A stretch of 64,000 bases of DNA from Spirochaetota bacterium. GTDB lineage: Bacteria; Spirochaetota; GWE2-31-10; JAFGQB01. The stretch lies in contig JAFGQB010000009.1 in assembly GCA_016935915.1 (NCBI GenBank), forward strand, positions 1 through 64,000. The letters are read 5' to 3'. Below the pieces are notes generated by a model. The model was not told the DNA's origin and did no database searches. It saw only the letters and a program-made list of their open reading frames with translations. Position 1 is the stretch's first letter, and each line of letters opens with the position of its first letter. Positions 27,460-36,273 of the stretch are shown here, piece after piece. The translations under genes and the position numbers were made by a program.

Positions 27460-28485
27460 ATGGAAAAATTTTATATATGGCCTGAGAATACAAGGTTTGA
27501 TTTGTTTTTTATATTTTTATTCATTTTGTTGGTTCTTTTTTTGATTGCTCAAATTTTCAAAATCATCAGGAACTACAGAAAAAAGGGAACTCTTGATTTA
27601 TTGGTTACCTACTGCAAAAGGAATGGACTGAATGACTATGAAACAGTACTTCTTAAGAGGTTATATAAAAGTTATCCTTTTTTAAATGTCAATTCATTTT
27701 TCAATGTTGAAATTTATTTTGATGAATATGTACAGCAGTATTTAAAAAAAACAAGAAATAAATATTATTCAAGAAATACATACAGAAATCTTGAATCAGA
27801 TCTTGTAAAGATCAAATCAAAGATCAATTTTGTAAAAAATGTTCCTTATTCATCGATAGATATTCCTCAAAATCAAAATGTGAAACTGAGATTTGAAAGG
27901 ATAGGCTTTATTACAGGAACTGTTATAAATAATGATAAAGAAGGTATTTTGATCAGAACCTATTTCAGTAATATTGTGAAGAAAGTGAAATCTCAGGATC
28001 GAATATCTATTTATTTCTGGGATGATGTCTATCAATATGAAGTGCATTCTAGTGTAAAAAAAATATCATACGTAAATTTCATACAATATATTATGGTTTA
28101 TCATCACAGCATGCTTATTAAAAGCAGGAATACTAGAGGGTTTCAGATTGATACCATGATCCCTGTATATTTTTGTCATATTTTTAATTTAAAGGAAAGC
28201 GATCATGACATTAAACTGAATTTTTTCAGAGGTAATATTAATACTTTTTCTATGATAGGTGCAGAGGTTTTTACCAAATTTAAGGTCAGTCCTATCGGGC
28301 TTTTTCTATTTGAATTCCATCCTCTAAATAACGAAGAAAAAATATTGCATTTTACCGGTAAAATAATCGAGCATAAAAAAGTGAAAAGAGGCACAATACT
28401 CTTTATCAAATATATTGACATGAATGAAGAGTGTAAAAAATATATAAATGACCTGATCTGTGAAAGGCTTAATGAAATAAAATAG
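27460..28485 (+). CDS. Membrane-anchored PilZ-domain (c-di-GMP receptor-like) protein
   Basis: A 341-residue protein with one N-terminal helix (about residues 12-36). A middle region holds a YcgR-like N-terminal beta domain (KLRFERIGFITGTVINN, near 145-160), and a C-terminal PilZ domain has RNTRGFQIDTMIPV near 225 and TFSMIGAEVFTKF near 265. In canonical PilZ domains the second motif is D/N-x-S-x-x-G. Here the first residue is Thr, so c-di-GMP binding may be weaker. Spirochaetes use similar proteins to control flagellar behaviour. There is no strong ribosome site. The stop codon overlaps the first bases of repeat copy B. Confidence 0.75.
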   Translation: MEKFYIWPENTRFDLFFIFLFILLVLFLIAQIFKIIRNYRKKGTLDLLVTYCKRNGLNDYETVLLKRLYKSYPFLNVNSFFNVEIYFDEYVQQYLKKTRNKYYSRNTYRNLESDLVKIKSKINFVKNVPYSSIDIPQNQNVKLRFERIGFITGTVINNDKEGILIRTYFSNIVKKVKSQDRISIYFWDDVYQYEVHSSVKKISYVNFIQYIMVYHHSMLIKSRNTRGFQIDTMIPVYFCHIFNLKESDHDIKLNFFRGNINTFSMIGAEVFTKFKVSPIGLFLFEFHPLNNEEKILHFTGKIIEHKKVKRGTILFIKYIDMNEECKKYINDLICERLNEIK

Positions 28486-28524
28486 CTTCGCGTTTTTTTT
28501 GCGCAAAAATAATGACCGGAAGCT
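28484..28524 (+). repeat. Dispersed hairpin element, copy B
   Basis: AGCTTC at 28484-28489 and GAAGCT at 28519-28524 are perfectly complementary and flank a run of eight T, then GCGCAAAAAT and GACCGG. It begins within the stop codon of the PilZ gene. On the opposite strand it matches copy A closely, differing mainly in the ATCTTTAG / ATTATTTT segment. Confidence 0.7.
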
Positions 28525-28632
28525 TATGTTTTTCATTTTGATTTTATACCTTATTTTTAAAAAAATAAAAAAAACAATTGAATTATTTGTTAAATATAGA
28601 TATTATATTAAAAATAATATTAAGGAATAAAT

Positions 28633-29115
28633 ATGACTTTAATAGCTTATGGTACAAGATACGGTTCAACCGAAGAGTGTTTTGATATAATGATAAATGA
28701 GCTTAAGGATAAAAATGTAAAGATAATTAATTTAAAAACCGCAAAGGAAAAAGTTAATATCAATGATTATGATAAAATAATCATCGGCGGTCCGATTAAT
28801 GCAGGCAGACTCAATAAATATGTGAGAAAGTTTGTTGAGAAAAATCTGCAGACTTTATTAAATAAGAAAATAGGATTGTTCATAACACATCTGGAACCTG
28901 TAGAATCGGCTTTTAAATATTTTGAAACCAATTATCCATCAAAGCTTTTGGATAAAGCTTTAGTAAAAAGCTGTTTTGGAGGTGCCTTGTATTTTGAAAG
29001 GCTCTCGGTTTTAGAAAGACCTATATTGAAAATGATAACAAAAAGCAGTGCCAATATAAATCAAATCAACAAAGAAAATATAATAAACTTTGCAAAGAAA
29101 ATCAATAATGCATAA
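28633..29115 (+). CDS. Flavodoxin-domain protein
   Basis: A 160-residue flavodoxin-fold protein of the HemG/flavodoxin_5 type. The FMN phosphate loop is YGTRYGSTEE (about residues 6-15), with IIIGGPINAGR near 50 as the second flavin loop and LFITHLEPVES near 82. The family carries electrons to partner enzymes, and HemG-type members oxidise protoporphyrinogen. No haem genes are beside it, so no pathway is assigned. AAGGAATAA lies just before the ATG. A large inverted repeat follows the stop by 4 bases. Confidence 0.85.
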   Translation: MTLIAYGTRYGSTEECFDIMINELKDKNVKIINLKTAKEKVNINDYDKIIIGGPINAGRLNKYVRKFVEKNLQTLLNKKIGLFITHLEPVESAFKYFETNYPSKLLDKALVKSCFGGALYFERLSVLERPILKMITKSSANINQINKENIINFAKKINNA

Positions 29116-29119
29116 AGGG

Positions 29120-29168
29120 ACGAACTGCCTAAATAAGCTTGCTGTGATTTTCTTTTTAGACAGTTCGT
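29120..29168 (+). terminator. Terminator-like inverted repeat after the flavodoxin gene
   Basis: ACGAACTGCCTAAA (29120-29133) pairs with TTTAGACAGTTCGT (29155-29168) with one C-A mismatch across 14 positions, leaving a 21-base loop. It starts 4 bases after the flavodoxin stop. There is no following T-run, so it may be an RNA-stabilising hairpin or a small mobile-element remnant instead of an intrinsic terminator. Confidence 0.45.
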
Positions 29169-29183
29169 ATTAAAAGGAGTTGT

Positions 29184-29231
29184 ATGTATTTAACACATAT
29201 CTCAATTATAATTTTATTCTCTATTCTTTAA
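29184..29231 (+). CDS. Possible 15-residue peptide with a strong ribosome site
   Basis: AAAGGAG lies 6 bases before an ATG, which opens a short frame MYLTHISIIILFSIL and stop. The peptide is mainly hydrophobic. It lies just after the inverted repeat and about 140 bases before the cyclase gene. It could be a leader peptide, a membrane microprotein, or chance. No homology was recognised. Confidence 0.2.
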   Translation: MYLTHISIIILFSIL

Positions 29232-29370
29232 TTCTGCATAAAATTTACATTTTTATTTACAATAATAAACATATTTAATATTTTTATTTTTAATTGATTA
29301 AAATTCTTAATTATTATATGATTTTTTATGGATATTTAAGTTTTTAATATTAATTATCAGGGAAAAATGT

Positions 29371-32169
29371 ATGGCGGAAGTCAAAGAAAGCTTTAAAAAA
29401 AGAGTTAGAAAACTATTATCTAAATATTTCAATGATATTAATTTTCAGAGATTGTTTATAGTTATTTTATCCTTTTTAATTGTCTTAATAATTACAGTGT
29501 CTCCAGTATATTATTTTTTAAATTTAAAATCTTATGATCTTTTTATGACTTTAATCAAAAAACCGATCAAACAGGACGAGTCGCTTGTCTTGATAGATAT
29601 TGATGACAATACTATGAACTGGTTGAAATCAAGCTGGCCCATAGCAAGGAATTATCACGGTGATGTTATTGAAATACTTGCTGATTTTGATGCAAATCTT
29701 GCTGTATTTGATATTGAATTCCTTGAGGAAAGTGTTGTCGGAGCCGACAGTAAAAGGATCGATATTGTTAAACAGGATCTTGCAGAAAAATTTCAGTTGA
29801 TGCTTGATGATTATACAAAAACTACGGAATCATTATCAAAATCACCTGCAGGACATGGAAGGTTGGATCAACTGTGGAACAGCTTCAATGAAAAGATATC
29901 TAAATATTACCTTGATATTGAAGAAAATATAAACAACATAAGGATTGACAATGATCAATATTTTTCGGACAGACTTTTTTATTACAACAGGGCTTACGGT
30001 ACTGTCAATATGCTTATTGATCCAAATCTGTCAAAAACCGATATTAATGAAGCTTCTTACCGGAAACAGATCGAACAATTAAAAAAGTACGGTTATGAAA
30101 AAAAAGAGCTTTTAAATAGTAAAAAAAGTCATCAATCCATTATAAATGTCAATATATCGGAATTTCCGATTGATTCTTTTTTGAATGAATTTAAAGGTGT
30201 TGGCTTTACCTATGTTGAGCGGGATAGGGATGCTACAATAAGAGGTGTAAATCTCTTCATGGAAAGGGATGGTTATGTGATACCACAGCTTGCATTTAAA
30301 CCCTTTTTGGATTTTTTTGATATTAAAATGGAACAGATAGATCTTTCAAATAGCAGATATGTAATTTTGAGGGATGTTAATCTCAAAAATATCAAACAAA
30401 ATATTAAAATCCCTGTTGACAATGGATTAATGAATATCAACTGGCCCAGTGGAGAATACAGGGATATATTTACCAATAAGACGGTTGATGATAAAAAATA
30501 TCACTTTTCTTATTTTGATCTGTTAAATTATAAATATGTAATTGTCAAACAGTTTCTCGACTCTCTTGGAAAAAACTTCACAAAGTATCATGAATTAACA
30601 GAGGAAAATTATTTTTATCAATATTTTACTTTAATGCATACAGAAAAAGAAAGAATGCTTAAAGACATGTCCTTCCGTAGTATAAAGGATCAGTTTTTTA
30701 CAGATTATAATGAAAATCTTGAGAGTTTAAAAATATTTTTAACTGAGGAGAATATTAAAAAAAAGGAAGAAGAGGTAATAAGCAAGGGACTGGGAGAAAA
30801 AAAAGAAGAGATAAGAAAGTCAATGCTTGAAGTAAAGGAATCTCTGGAAATAATGTTAAAAGCAAGGGATGAATTATCCTTTTTAAAGGACAAGATTTGT
30901 TTTATAGGACACACTGCAACAGGTACCAGTGATATCGGTGCAACTCCCTTTGACAGAACATTTGAAAATGTCGGTGTACATCCTTCCTTCTTTAATACGA
31001 TTTTACAGAAAGACTTTATTTATTCGATAAAAACTTTTTTTATATTTATCATTACTTTGCTTATTTTTGGTATTCTGCTGTGGCATCTTGTGAAATTTGA
31101 ATCTGTTTATCTGGCTCCGATAGGATTTATTATTACTTTTTTGACTCTTGCAATTATTATGGTTTTTTACAGATTTACCAATATTTACATTTCGCCGATT
31201 GTACCGGTTTTATACAGTTTTATATCAATAGTCGTCATGATAGCATTTAAGTTCATAATGGCAGAAAAGGAAAAGGCTTTTATCAGAAATGCTTTAGATA
31301 AATATCTTTCTCCAGATTATATTGATGAAATATTGAAGGAGAAGACCAAGCTCAATCTCGGCGGTGAAAGAAAGGTATGCACAGCAATGTTCACTGATAT
31401 TCAAGGATTCAGCACAATATCAGAAAAGTTCATGGATGATCCACCAGGACTTGTATCACTTTTAAAGGATTATCTTTCAAGCATGAGCGACATTATACTT
31501 GATAATAAAGGGACTATCGATAAATACGAGGGCGATGCAATTATTGCATTTTTCGGGGCGCCAAAAGACATGGCAGATCATGCTTACAGAGCTTGTGTTT
31601 CTTCAATAAGAATGAAGCAGATTGAAGATCAGCTTAATTCTTTGCTATTAAACCAAAAAATTATTGATACTCCTTTGCTTACCAGGATAGGAATTAATTC
31701 AGGTGATATGTTCGTTGGGAATATGGGCACAACCAATAAATTCAATTATACGATGATGGGGCATGCTGTTAATCTTGCCTCAAGGCTTGAAGGTGTTAAT
31801 AAGCAGTACAAAACTTATCAGATGATCAGCGAATATACTTATGAACAGGTTAAAAATGAGATCATTGGCAGGAGACTTGACAGGGTTAGGGTAGTGAACA
31901 TCAATATTCCAGTAAGGCTCTATGAACTTATAGCTTTAAAAGATGAAATTAAACCTGAAACCATGGAGTTCTTAAAAGTTTTTGAAAGGGGTCTGGATGA
32001 GTTTGAAAAGAGAAGCTGGAAAGAATCTATGAAGATATTTAACGAAGCATTGAAGATAAAGAAAGACGATCAACCCACATTGATTTACATCGACAGATGC
32101 AATACCTATCTTACAAAAAAAGCTCCTTCTGCATCATGGGACGGTGTTTATAATCTGGGGACTAAGTAA
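29371..32169 (+). CDS. CHASE2-domain class III adenylate cyclase
   Basis: A 932-residue membrane sensor. It has a first helix (about 30-52), then a large extracytoplasmic CHASE2 domain (SLVLIDIDDNTMNWL near 71; LAVFDIEFLEE near 112; FIGHTATGTSDIGATPFD near 510). Three closely spaced helices (about 545-635) and a cytoplasmic class III cyclase domain follow. The metal-binding aspartates are in FTDIQGFS (Asp676) and YEGDAIIAFFG (Asp722). The transition-state pair is Asn801 and Arg805 (HAVNLASRLE). A TPR-like helix pair closes the protein (about 870-915). It makes cAMP in response to an unknown external signal. A coiled-coil insert near 465-495 is rich in Lys/Glu. The gene runs toward the CsgG-like gene with an 18-base gap. 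Confidence 0.92.
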   Translation: MAEVKESFKKRVRKLLSKYFNDINFQRLFIVILSFLIVLIITVSPVYYFLNLKSYDLFMTLIKKPIKQDESLVLIDIDDNTMNWLKSSWPIARNYHGDVIEILADFDANLAVFDIEFLEESVVGADSKRIDIVKQDLAEKFQLMLDDYTKTTESLSKSPAGHGRLDQLWNSFNEKISKYYLDIEENINNIRIDNDQYFSDRLFYYNRAYGTVNMLIDPNLSKTDINEASYRKQIEQLKKYGYEKKELLNSKKSHQSIINVNISEFPIDSFLNEFKGVGFTYVERDRDATIRGVNLFMERDGYVIPQLAFKPFLDFFDIKMEQIDLSNSRYVILRDVNLKNIKQNIKIPVDNGLMNINWPSGEYRDIFTNKTVDDKKYHFSYFDLLNYKYVIVKQFLDSLGKNFTKYHELTEENYFYQYFTLMHTEKERMLKDMSFRSIKDQFFTDYNENLESLKIFLTEENIKKKEEEVISKGLGEKKEEIRKSMLEVKESLEIMLKARDELSFLKDKICFIGHTATGTSDIGATPFDRTFENVGVHPSFFNTILQKDFIYSIKTFFIFIITLLIFGILLWHLVKFESVYLAPIGFIITFLTLAIIMVFYRFTNIYISPIVPVLYSFISIVVMIAFKFIMAEKEKAFIRNALDKYLSPDYIDEILKEKTKLNLGGERKVCTAMFTDIQGFSTISEKFMDDPPGLVSLLKDYLSSMSDIILDNKGTIDKYEGDAIIAFFGAPKDMADHAYRACVSSIRMKQIEDQLNSLLLNQKIIDTPLLTRIGINSGDMFVGNMGTTNKFNYTMMGHAVNLASRLEGVNKQYKTYQMISEYTYEQVKNEIIGRRLDRVRVVNINIPVRLYELIALKDEIKPETMEFLKVFERGLDEFEKRSWKESMKIFNEALKIKKDDQPTLIYIDRCNTYLTKKAPSASWDGVYNLGTK

Positions 32170-32200
32170 TAGAGTCGAAGGGGACAGTTACCAAATGACA
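32170..32200. repeat. REP-like fragment at a convergent gene junction
   Basis: TAGAGTCGAAGGGGACAGTT followed by ACCAAATGAC. It resembles TAGAGTCAAGGGACGGTTCT at 39915 and AAGGGACAGGTACTTGCC at 45212. Such GGGACRGTT phrases are typical of short dispersed palindromic elements. It overlaps the last codons of the CsgG-like gene. Confidence 0.4.
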
Positions 32201-33141
32201 AAATAGCAGAGCATCTTGTCCTTTTCTAAAGCAATGTTAAAATCAATATTCATCACTTTTTTGTTCAATGATGTATATTTGTCTGATGCTTTATAATAGT
32301 TCATTACAACTCTCACAAATCCCAAAAGTGAAAAGCATATAATGGTAGGTATCAGACAGAGAGCCATTGCTATAGTACAGCCCAAAGCTGCGAAACCCAC
32401 ACTTGTTCTTAGTTTGAGTCTTTCTGCAGGATCAGTTATCTCAGGTATCAATTTATAATATTCTTCAGGATTTAAATAATAGTATCCTAAAACAGTAGAA
32501 GGAACCATCAAAGCCAGTGAAGATAAGCCCCATATGTATAAATTTATAGCAATTGCATTTTTGGCATTTCTGGTATAAAGGGCTTTATTCTGCTTTCTTT
32601 TTTCTTCCTTTAATCGTTCTTCCTCTTTCTTTTTTTCTTCTTCCTGTTTTAATTTCAATTCCGCTTCAACATCGGTCCTGCTTTTTCTGCCTGATATTAG
32701 ATCAACGATTTTGGGTACAAGGTCAATCAGCATTTCTTTGGAAGTTGTTTCCAGAGACTGAGCAAATTCCGCTTCGCCTGTCTCAACGTTCACACCCCTT
32801 ACATTTATTGAGTATCTTGTACCTATTTTAGTCAAACTGCCCAGTACCACAAGCTGAGCTCCATACAATTTGCCGAGTTGTTTTCTTAAATCTTCATTGA
32901 AATCATCCGAGTTCTGAAGGTTGAGCTCTCTCATCACCTTATTGAGGTCCTGCCGTTCAACAACCCTGAACTGCTGTGTGTTTATCAAAGCAGTCATTAA
33001 ATGTTCGACTATTGCATCAGCCAGGTATGCTTCATTAATAGCTTCACCTTTTGCAGTAAATTCCAGAACTGCTACTCTGATCTTGTCACTGTAAACCAAT
33101 ACATTTAAAAAAAGCAGTATTCCAATAATGATTTTTTTCAT
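32188..33141 (-). CDS. CsgG/FlgO-like exported protein with C-terminal membrane helices
   Basis: A 317-residue protein: signal peptide (1-18), then a CsgG-type domain (RVAVLEFTAKGE near 22; LADAIVEHLMTALINTQQFRVVERQ near 42-66; AQLVVLGSLTKIG near 95). A Lys/Glu-rich coiled coil (about 162-190) and two hydrophobic helices (about 197-221 and 250-278) follow, and the tail is KVMNIDFNIALEKD. CsgG-fold proteins form outer-membrane secretion pores or periplasmic regulators, but the extra helices make pore formation unlikely. AAAGGGAG precedes the ATG. The last eight or so residues run into a REP-like fragment, so the C-terminus may have been altered by an insertion. Confidence 0.75.
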   Translation of the reverse strand: MKKIIIGILLFLNVLVYSDKIRVAVLEFTAKGEAINEAYLADAIVEHLMTALINTQQFRVVERQDLNKVMRELNLQNSDDFNEDLRKQLGKLYGAQLVVLGSLTKIGTRYSINVRGVNVETGEAEFAQSLETTSKEMLIDLVPKIVDLISGRKSRTDVEAELKLKQEEEKKKEEERLKEEKRKQNKALYTRNAKNAIAINLYIWGLSSLALMVPSTVLGYYYLNPEEYYKLIPEITDPAERLKLRTSVGFAALGCTIAMALCLIPTIICFSLLGFVRVVMNYYKASDKYTSLNKKVMNIDFNIALEKDKMLCYFVIW

Positions 33142-33530
33142 TATACAATCTCCCTTTAATTGAATGCTGTTTAAGATATATTAAAATAATTAATTTTTTT
33201 GTATATTTTTTTATTATTATAAATAAAAAGTTAATTAAATAAATCAATAATTAATAAAATATCATTTTTTTTGATATATTTCTATTTATTTAAAATAAAT
33301 AGTTTTTAAATAAATGAAATTACAAAATTTAACTTTACTGTTTTTTCCAAATTTAAAGTTCATCCAAAACAGCCTTTTTTCAATAAATTATTATTAATGC
33401 TCAATTAATAACAAAAAATAAATGATTTTCATTTTTTGTTATAGTCATATATAGAACCTGCTACATTGTGTTCTGAATTTGTATCATAGAAAAGTCCAGG
33501 ATAAGTTGAAGATTGGTCCTTCGGCTCATA
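33142..33530. other. AT-rich intergenic stretch
   Basis: A 389-base gap between two leftward genes. It should contain the promoter of the CsgG-like gene at its left end, but no hexamer pair is clear. The segment 33482-33541 (CTTCGGCTCA then CATCTCGAAATGA) resembles the inner repeat of the MITE-like element at 9421 and supplies the stop codon of the RND gene. I see no ORF or RNA structure here. Confidence 0.4.
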
Positions 33531-35912
33531 TCATCTCGAAATGAACTTCGGCTTAAAGATATTCAACAATATCGGCAGTATTGTCATAGAAGCCAGTGAT
33601 GAAGTGAACATTGTAAATGCGACAAATGAACCAAAGCTCACCAACGGCAAAAAATTAGAGAAAACAAGTACCAGAAATCCCAGTGCAACTGCAACAGCGT
33701 TGAAAACGATGGCTTTGCCTGAGCTTTCAAGCGATCTTATTGTTACTGTATCGAGGTTGTCTGTTATCTTTCTTTCATGATGATATGCATTCATAAAATG
33801 AATCGTATAGTCTATGCCTATTCCAATTGCAACTGATGCTATCATTGCTGTGCCGGCATCCAGGCGGATTTTTAACAGTCCCATAAAGCCGAAATTTAGA
33901 AAGATCGGAATGGCAAGTGTGACTATACCGTAAATACCTGCATTTAATGACCTGTAATATATTGACAGGATCAAAAAAACCGCCAATAATGATGATAAAA
34001 TATTCATTATCTGGCTTTCTATGATAAAATCTGAAACTACAACCTGTATATTTGCATTTCCTGAAATTCTCATTTCATAATCAGAGGGAAAGTTTTTTAA
34101 TGTCCAGCCATGTATTTCCCTTTTCAGCTCTTTGATAAAATTAAAGTCCGGATTTTTGATTATTACTGAAATTTTTGTTTCTGACGGCTCTATCGGATCG
34201 TCCACATAATCATCTATATTTCCCGAAAATAATAAAAGATATTGGGCAATAAGCTGTTTTAATTTATTTTTATCGCTTAATCTGTATTTTTCAGGATTAT
34301 ATGGTATTTCATAGTAATCTCCTTTTTCATCAACGTTCATAACCTGATTCATTTTCTTTACCAGATCGGCAAAAGACATTACAAATACTGCATCAGTATA
34401 TTTATTTTCCAGATAAGATGAAAGATTATCGATTGCATATAATATATCGGGATTCGTCAATGAACCTGCAGCTTTACCTTTTATAATAATATCGATTATC
34501 GTTGTTCCGTTAAAATTTTCATTGACAAATGCATCTGATTTTCTTATTTCAGTAGATTTCCTGAAATAATTAACCATTGGATTGCCAGTAATGATGTTCA
34601 TTGTCCCGTAAATTGATATTAAGAGTATGACTGACAGCAAAGTTACTGTCCTTAATTTGCTTTTTGAAAAAAACCTGTATATATTAATTAAGACTCCTGA
34701 TATCAACGCCTTATTAATTCCAGATTTATTTAGATTTGTATTTTTTTGTTTATGATTTAAAGCTTTATGTCTTAAAATAAAAACAGCAGGAATTAAAGTG
34801 ATTGCTATAAAAAAAGCAATAAAAACACCTATGGCTGTAAAAAATCCGAATTCCTTTAACGGTTTGATTTTACTTGCTGCAAGGGAGCCGAATCCGCATA
34901 TGGTGGTAATTGCGGCAAGAAATACTGCCCAGCCGATCCTTTTGATCGTTATAAATATGATTTTTTTGTTCCTTTCAATGCTGATTTTTTCAGTAATTAA
35001 AAACTCATTATCAATTTCATCATAATAATGACTTATGACATGTATGCCGTAGGCACTTCCAACGGCGATCATTAAAACCGGCAATGCACTTGCAATCATG
35101 GTAAGATTTATTTTAAAGAAAGCCATAAGTCCCATTATACATACGGTAGCAATCAATACTGTAACAGTAGGCAGTATTACTCCGATTATCTTCTTGAAAG
35201 ATAAAAATAATGTTATCAAAAGTATTATCACGACAAACGGAACAAGTCTTGCAAGATCGTTCCTTAAATTGCCTGCCATGACAACAAGAACCGAAGGAAG
35301 ACCTGCTACGTAAAAGTCAAAGCCTGAGCTTTCATATTTATTGATTATTCTTTTTACCTGTCTGTAAGCTTCCTCAGCAATGACATTTTTAGCTCCGAGT
35401 TTAAGCCTTATTGCGATCATTGTTGATTTGTAATCATTTGAGAACAGGTTTCCTTTATAGATCTTCCATGAATTTAACCTTTCAATAATGGCTTTTTCTT
35501 CAGTTTCATTTTCAGGTATTTTATCAATAAGCTTCATTGTTTCTATGCCATCTTCAGTGCCTGCCAGATAGTCTGCATTTATTATGGAAGTAACTTGTGA
35601 AATGTCTTTGATTTTTTCTATTTCATTAGAGATTTGTTCAATAATTAAGAGGTTTTTTCTTGAATATACATATCCGTCCTTTACTTTAATGCATACAGCC
35701 ATAACCATACCGCCGCCGTAAACATCTTCTATTCTTCGGTATTCTATCCTTGCAGGATTGTCATCAGGCAAAAAATTTGCAGTATCATTGTCTATTACTA
35801 GTTTTCTTATTTGTATGCCGAGCACTATGGTTATTACAGTAATGATTACCAATATCAATAACGGGTATTTAAAAATTTTTTCAAGCAAAGGATTATTGCT
35901 CTTTTTCATCAT
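33531..35912 (-). CDS. RND/MMPL-family exporter
   Basis: A 793-residue inner-membrane protein with the two-fold RND arrangement. The first helix (about 17-37) is followed by a periplasmic domain (to about 215) and five helices (about 220-385), then a second single helix (about 422-442), a second periplasmic domain and five helices (about 640-785). Signatures are MIAVGSAYGIHVISHYYDE in the first helix block and SVAIGIGIDYTIHFMNAYHHE in the second. This small RND type, with no fusion protein or outer-membrane partner here, exports hydrophobic or lipidic compounds in other bacteria. Substrate unknown. AAAGGAG precedes a double ATG. The stop lies in a repeat-like stretch. Confidence 0.88.
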   Translation of the reverse strand: MMKKSNNPLLEKIFKYPLLILVIITVITIVLGIQIRKLVIDNDTANFLPDDNPARIEYRRIEDVYGGGMVMAVCIKVKDGYVYSRKNLLIIEQISNEIEKIKDISQVTSIINADYLAGTEDGIETMKLIDKIPENETEEKAIIERLNSWKIYKGNLFSNDYKSTMIAIRLKLGAKNVIAEEAYRQVKRIINKYESSGFDFYVAGLPSVLVVMAGNLRNDLARLVPFVVIILLITLFLSFKKIIGVILPTVTVLIATVCIMGLMAFFKINLTMIASALPVLMIAVGSAYGIHVISHYYDEIDNEFLITEKISIERNKKIIFITIKRIGWAVFLAAITTICGFGSLAASKIKPLKEFGFFTAIGVFIAFFIAITLIPAVFILRHKALNHKQKNTNLNKSGINKALISGVLINIYRFFSKSKLRTVTLLSVILLISIYGTMNIITGNPMVNYFRKSTEIRKSDAFVNENFNGTTIIDIIIKGKAAGSLTNPDILYAIDNLSSYLENKYTDAVFVMSFADLVKKMNQVMNVDEKGDYYEIPYNPEKYRLSDKNKLKQLIAQYLLLFSGNIDDYVDDPIEPSETKISVIIKNPDFNFIKELKREIHGWTLKNFPSDYEMRISGNANIQVVVSDFIIESQIMNILSSLLAVFLILSIYYRSLNAGIYGIVTLAIPIFLNFGFMGLLKIRLDAGTAMIASVAIGIGIDYTIHFMNAYHHERKITDNLDTVTIRSLESSGKAIVFNAVAVALGFLVLVFSNFLPLVSFGSFVAFTMFTSSLASMTILPILLNIFKPKFISR

Positions 35913-36110
35913 TTCTCCTTTTAATATATAAAATAAATATATGGTACAGCCATTGTCAATAGATAAAAGTTGTATTTAAATATTTCATCGAATGAAATGT
36001 AATGTTCATTGAAAAAAAGTATACTCATAGTATATCGGATTGTTTTTTAAACTGCAAGCAGCAAAAAAAATTAATTAAAAATATTTTAATTAACATTAAA
36101 GTTTTTTTTA

Positions 36111-36139
36111 TTGACATAGTTGATTTCATTTTTTATACT
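36111..36139 (+). promoter_or_regulatory. Sigma-70-type promoter of the MFS gene
   Basis: TTGACA at 36111-36116 and TATACT at 36134-36139 with a 17-base spacer. The predicted start of transcription near 36146 lies inside the palindrome that follows, and the leader would be about 128 bases. Confidence 0.7.
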
Positions 36140-36163
36140 GATAATTGTTCAAATTGTCAGTAT
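36135..36163. promoter_or_regulatory. Palindromic operator overlapping the MFS promoter
   Basis: ATACTGATAATT (36135-36146), five-base centre GTTCA, then AATTGTCAGTAT (36152-36163): an inverted repeat matching at 11 of 12 positions. It overlaps the -10 box and the start site, the classic place for a repressor of the TetR, MarR or GntR type. No regulator gene is adjacent, so the protein must be encoded elsewhere. Confidence 0.6.
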
Positions 36164-36273
36164 TTGCCTTAAAGTTAAAAAACAAACTGTATATAAAAAA
36201 AATTAGTTATTTATATCAAATATAATGACAAAGGATAAAAAACAATTTTTTTAACATTTAATCAATCAGCCGT

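Larger units (their letters stand above)
35913..36273. other. Divergent intergenic region between the RND and MFS genes
   Basis: A 361-base gap with no ORF. It holds a strong rightward promoter and operator (listed separately at 36111-36163) and about 110 bases of untranslated leader for the MFS gene. No clear leftward promoter for the RND gene was recognised. Confidence 0.5.
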
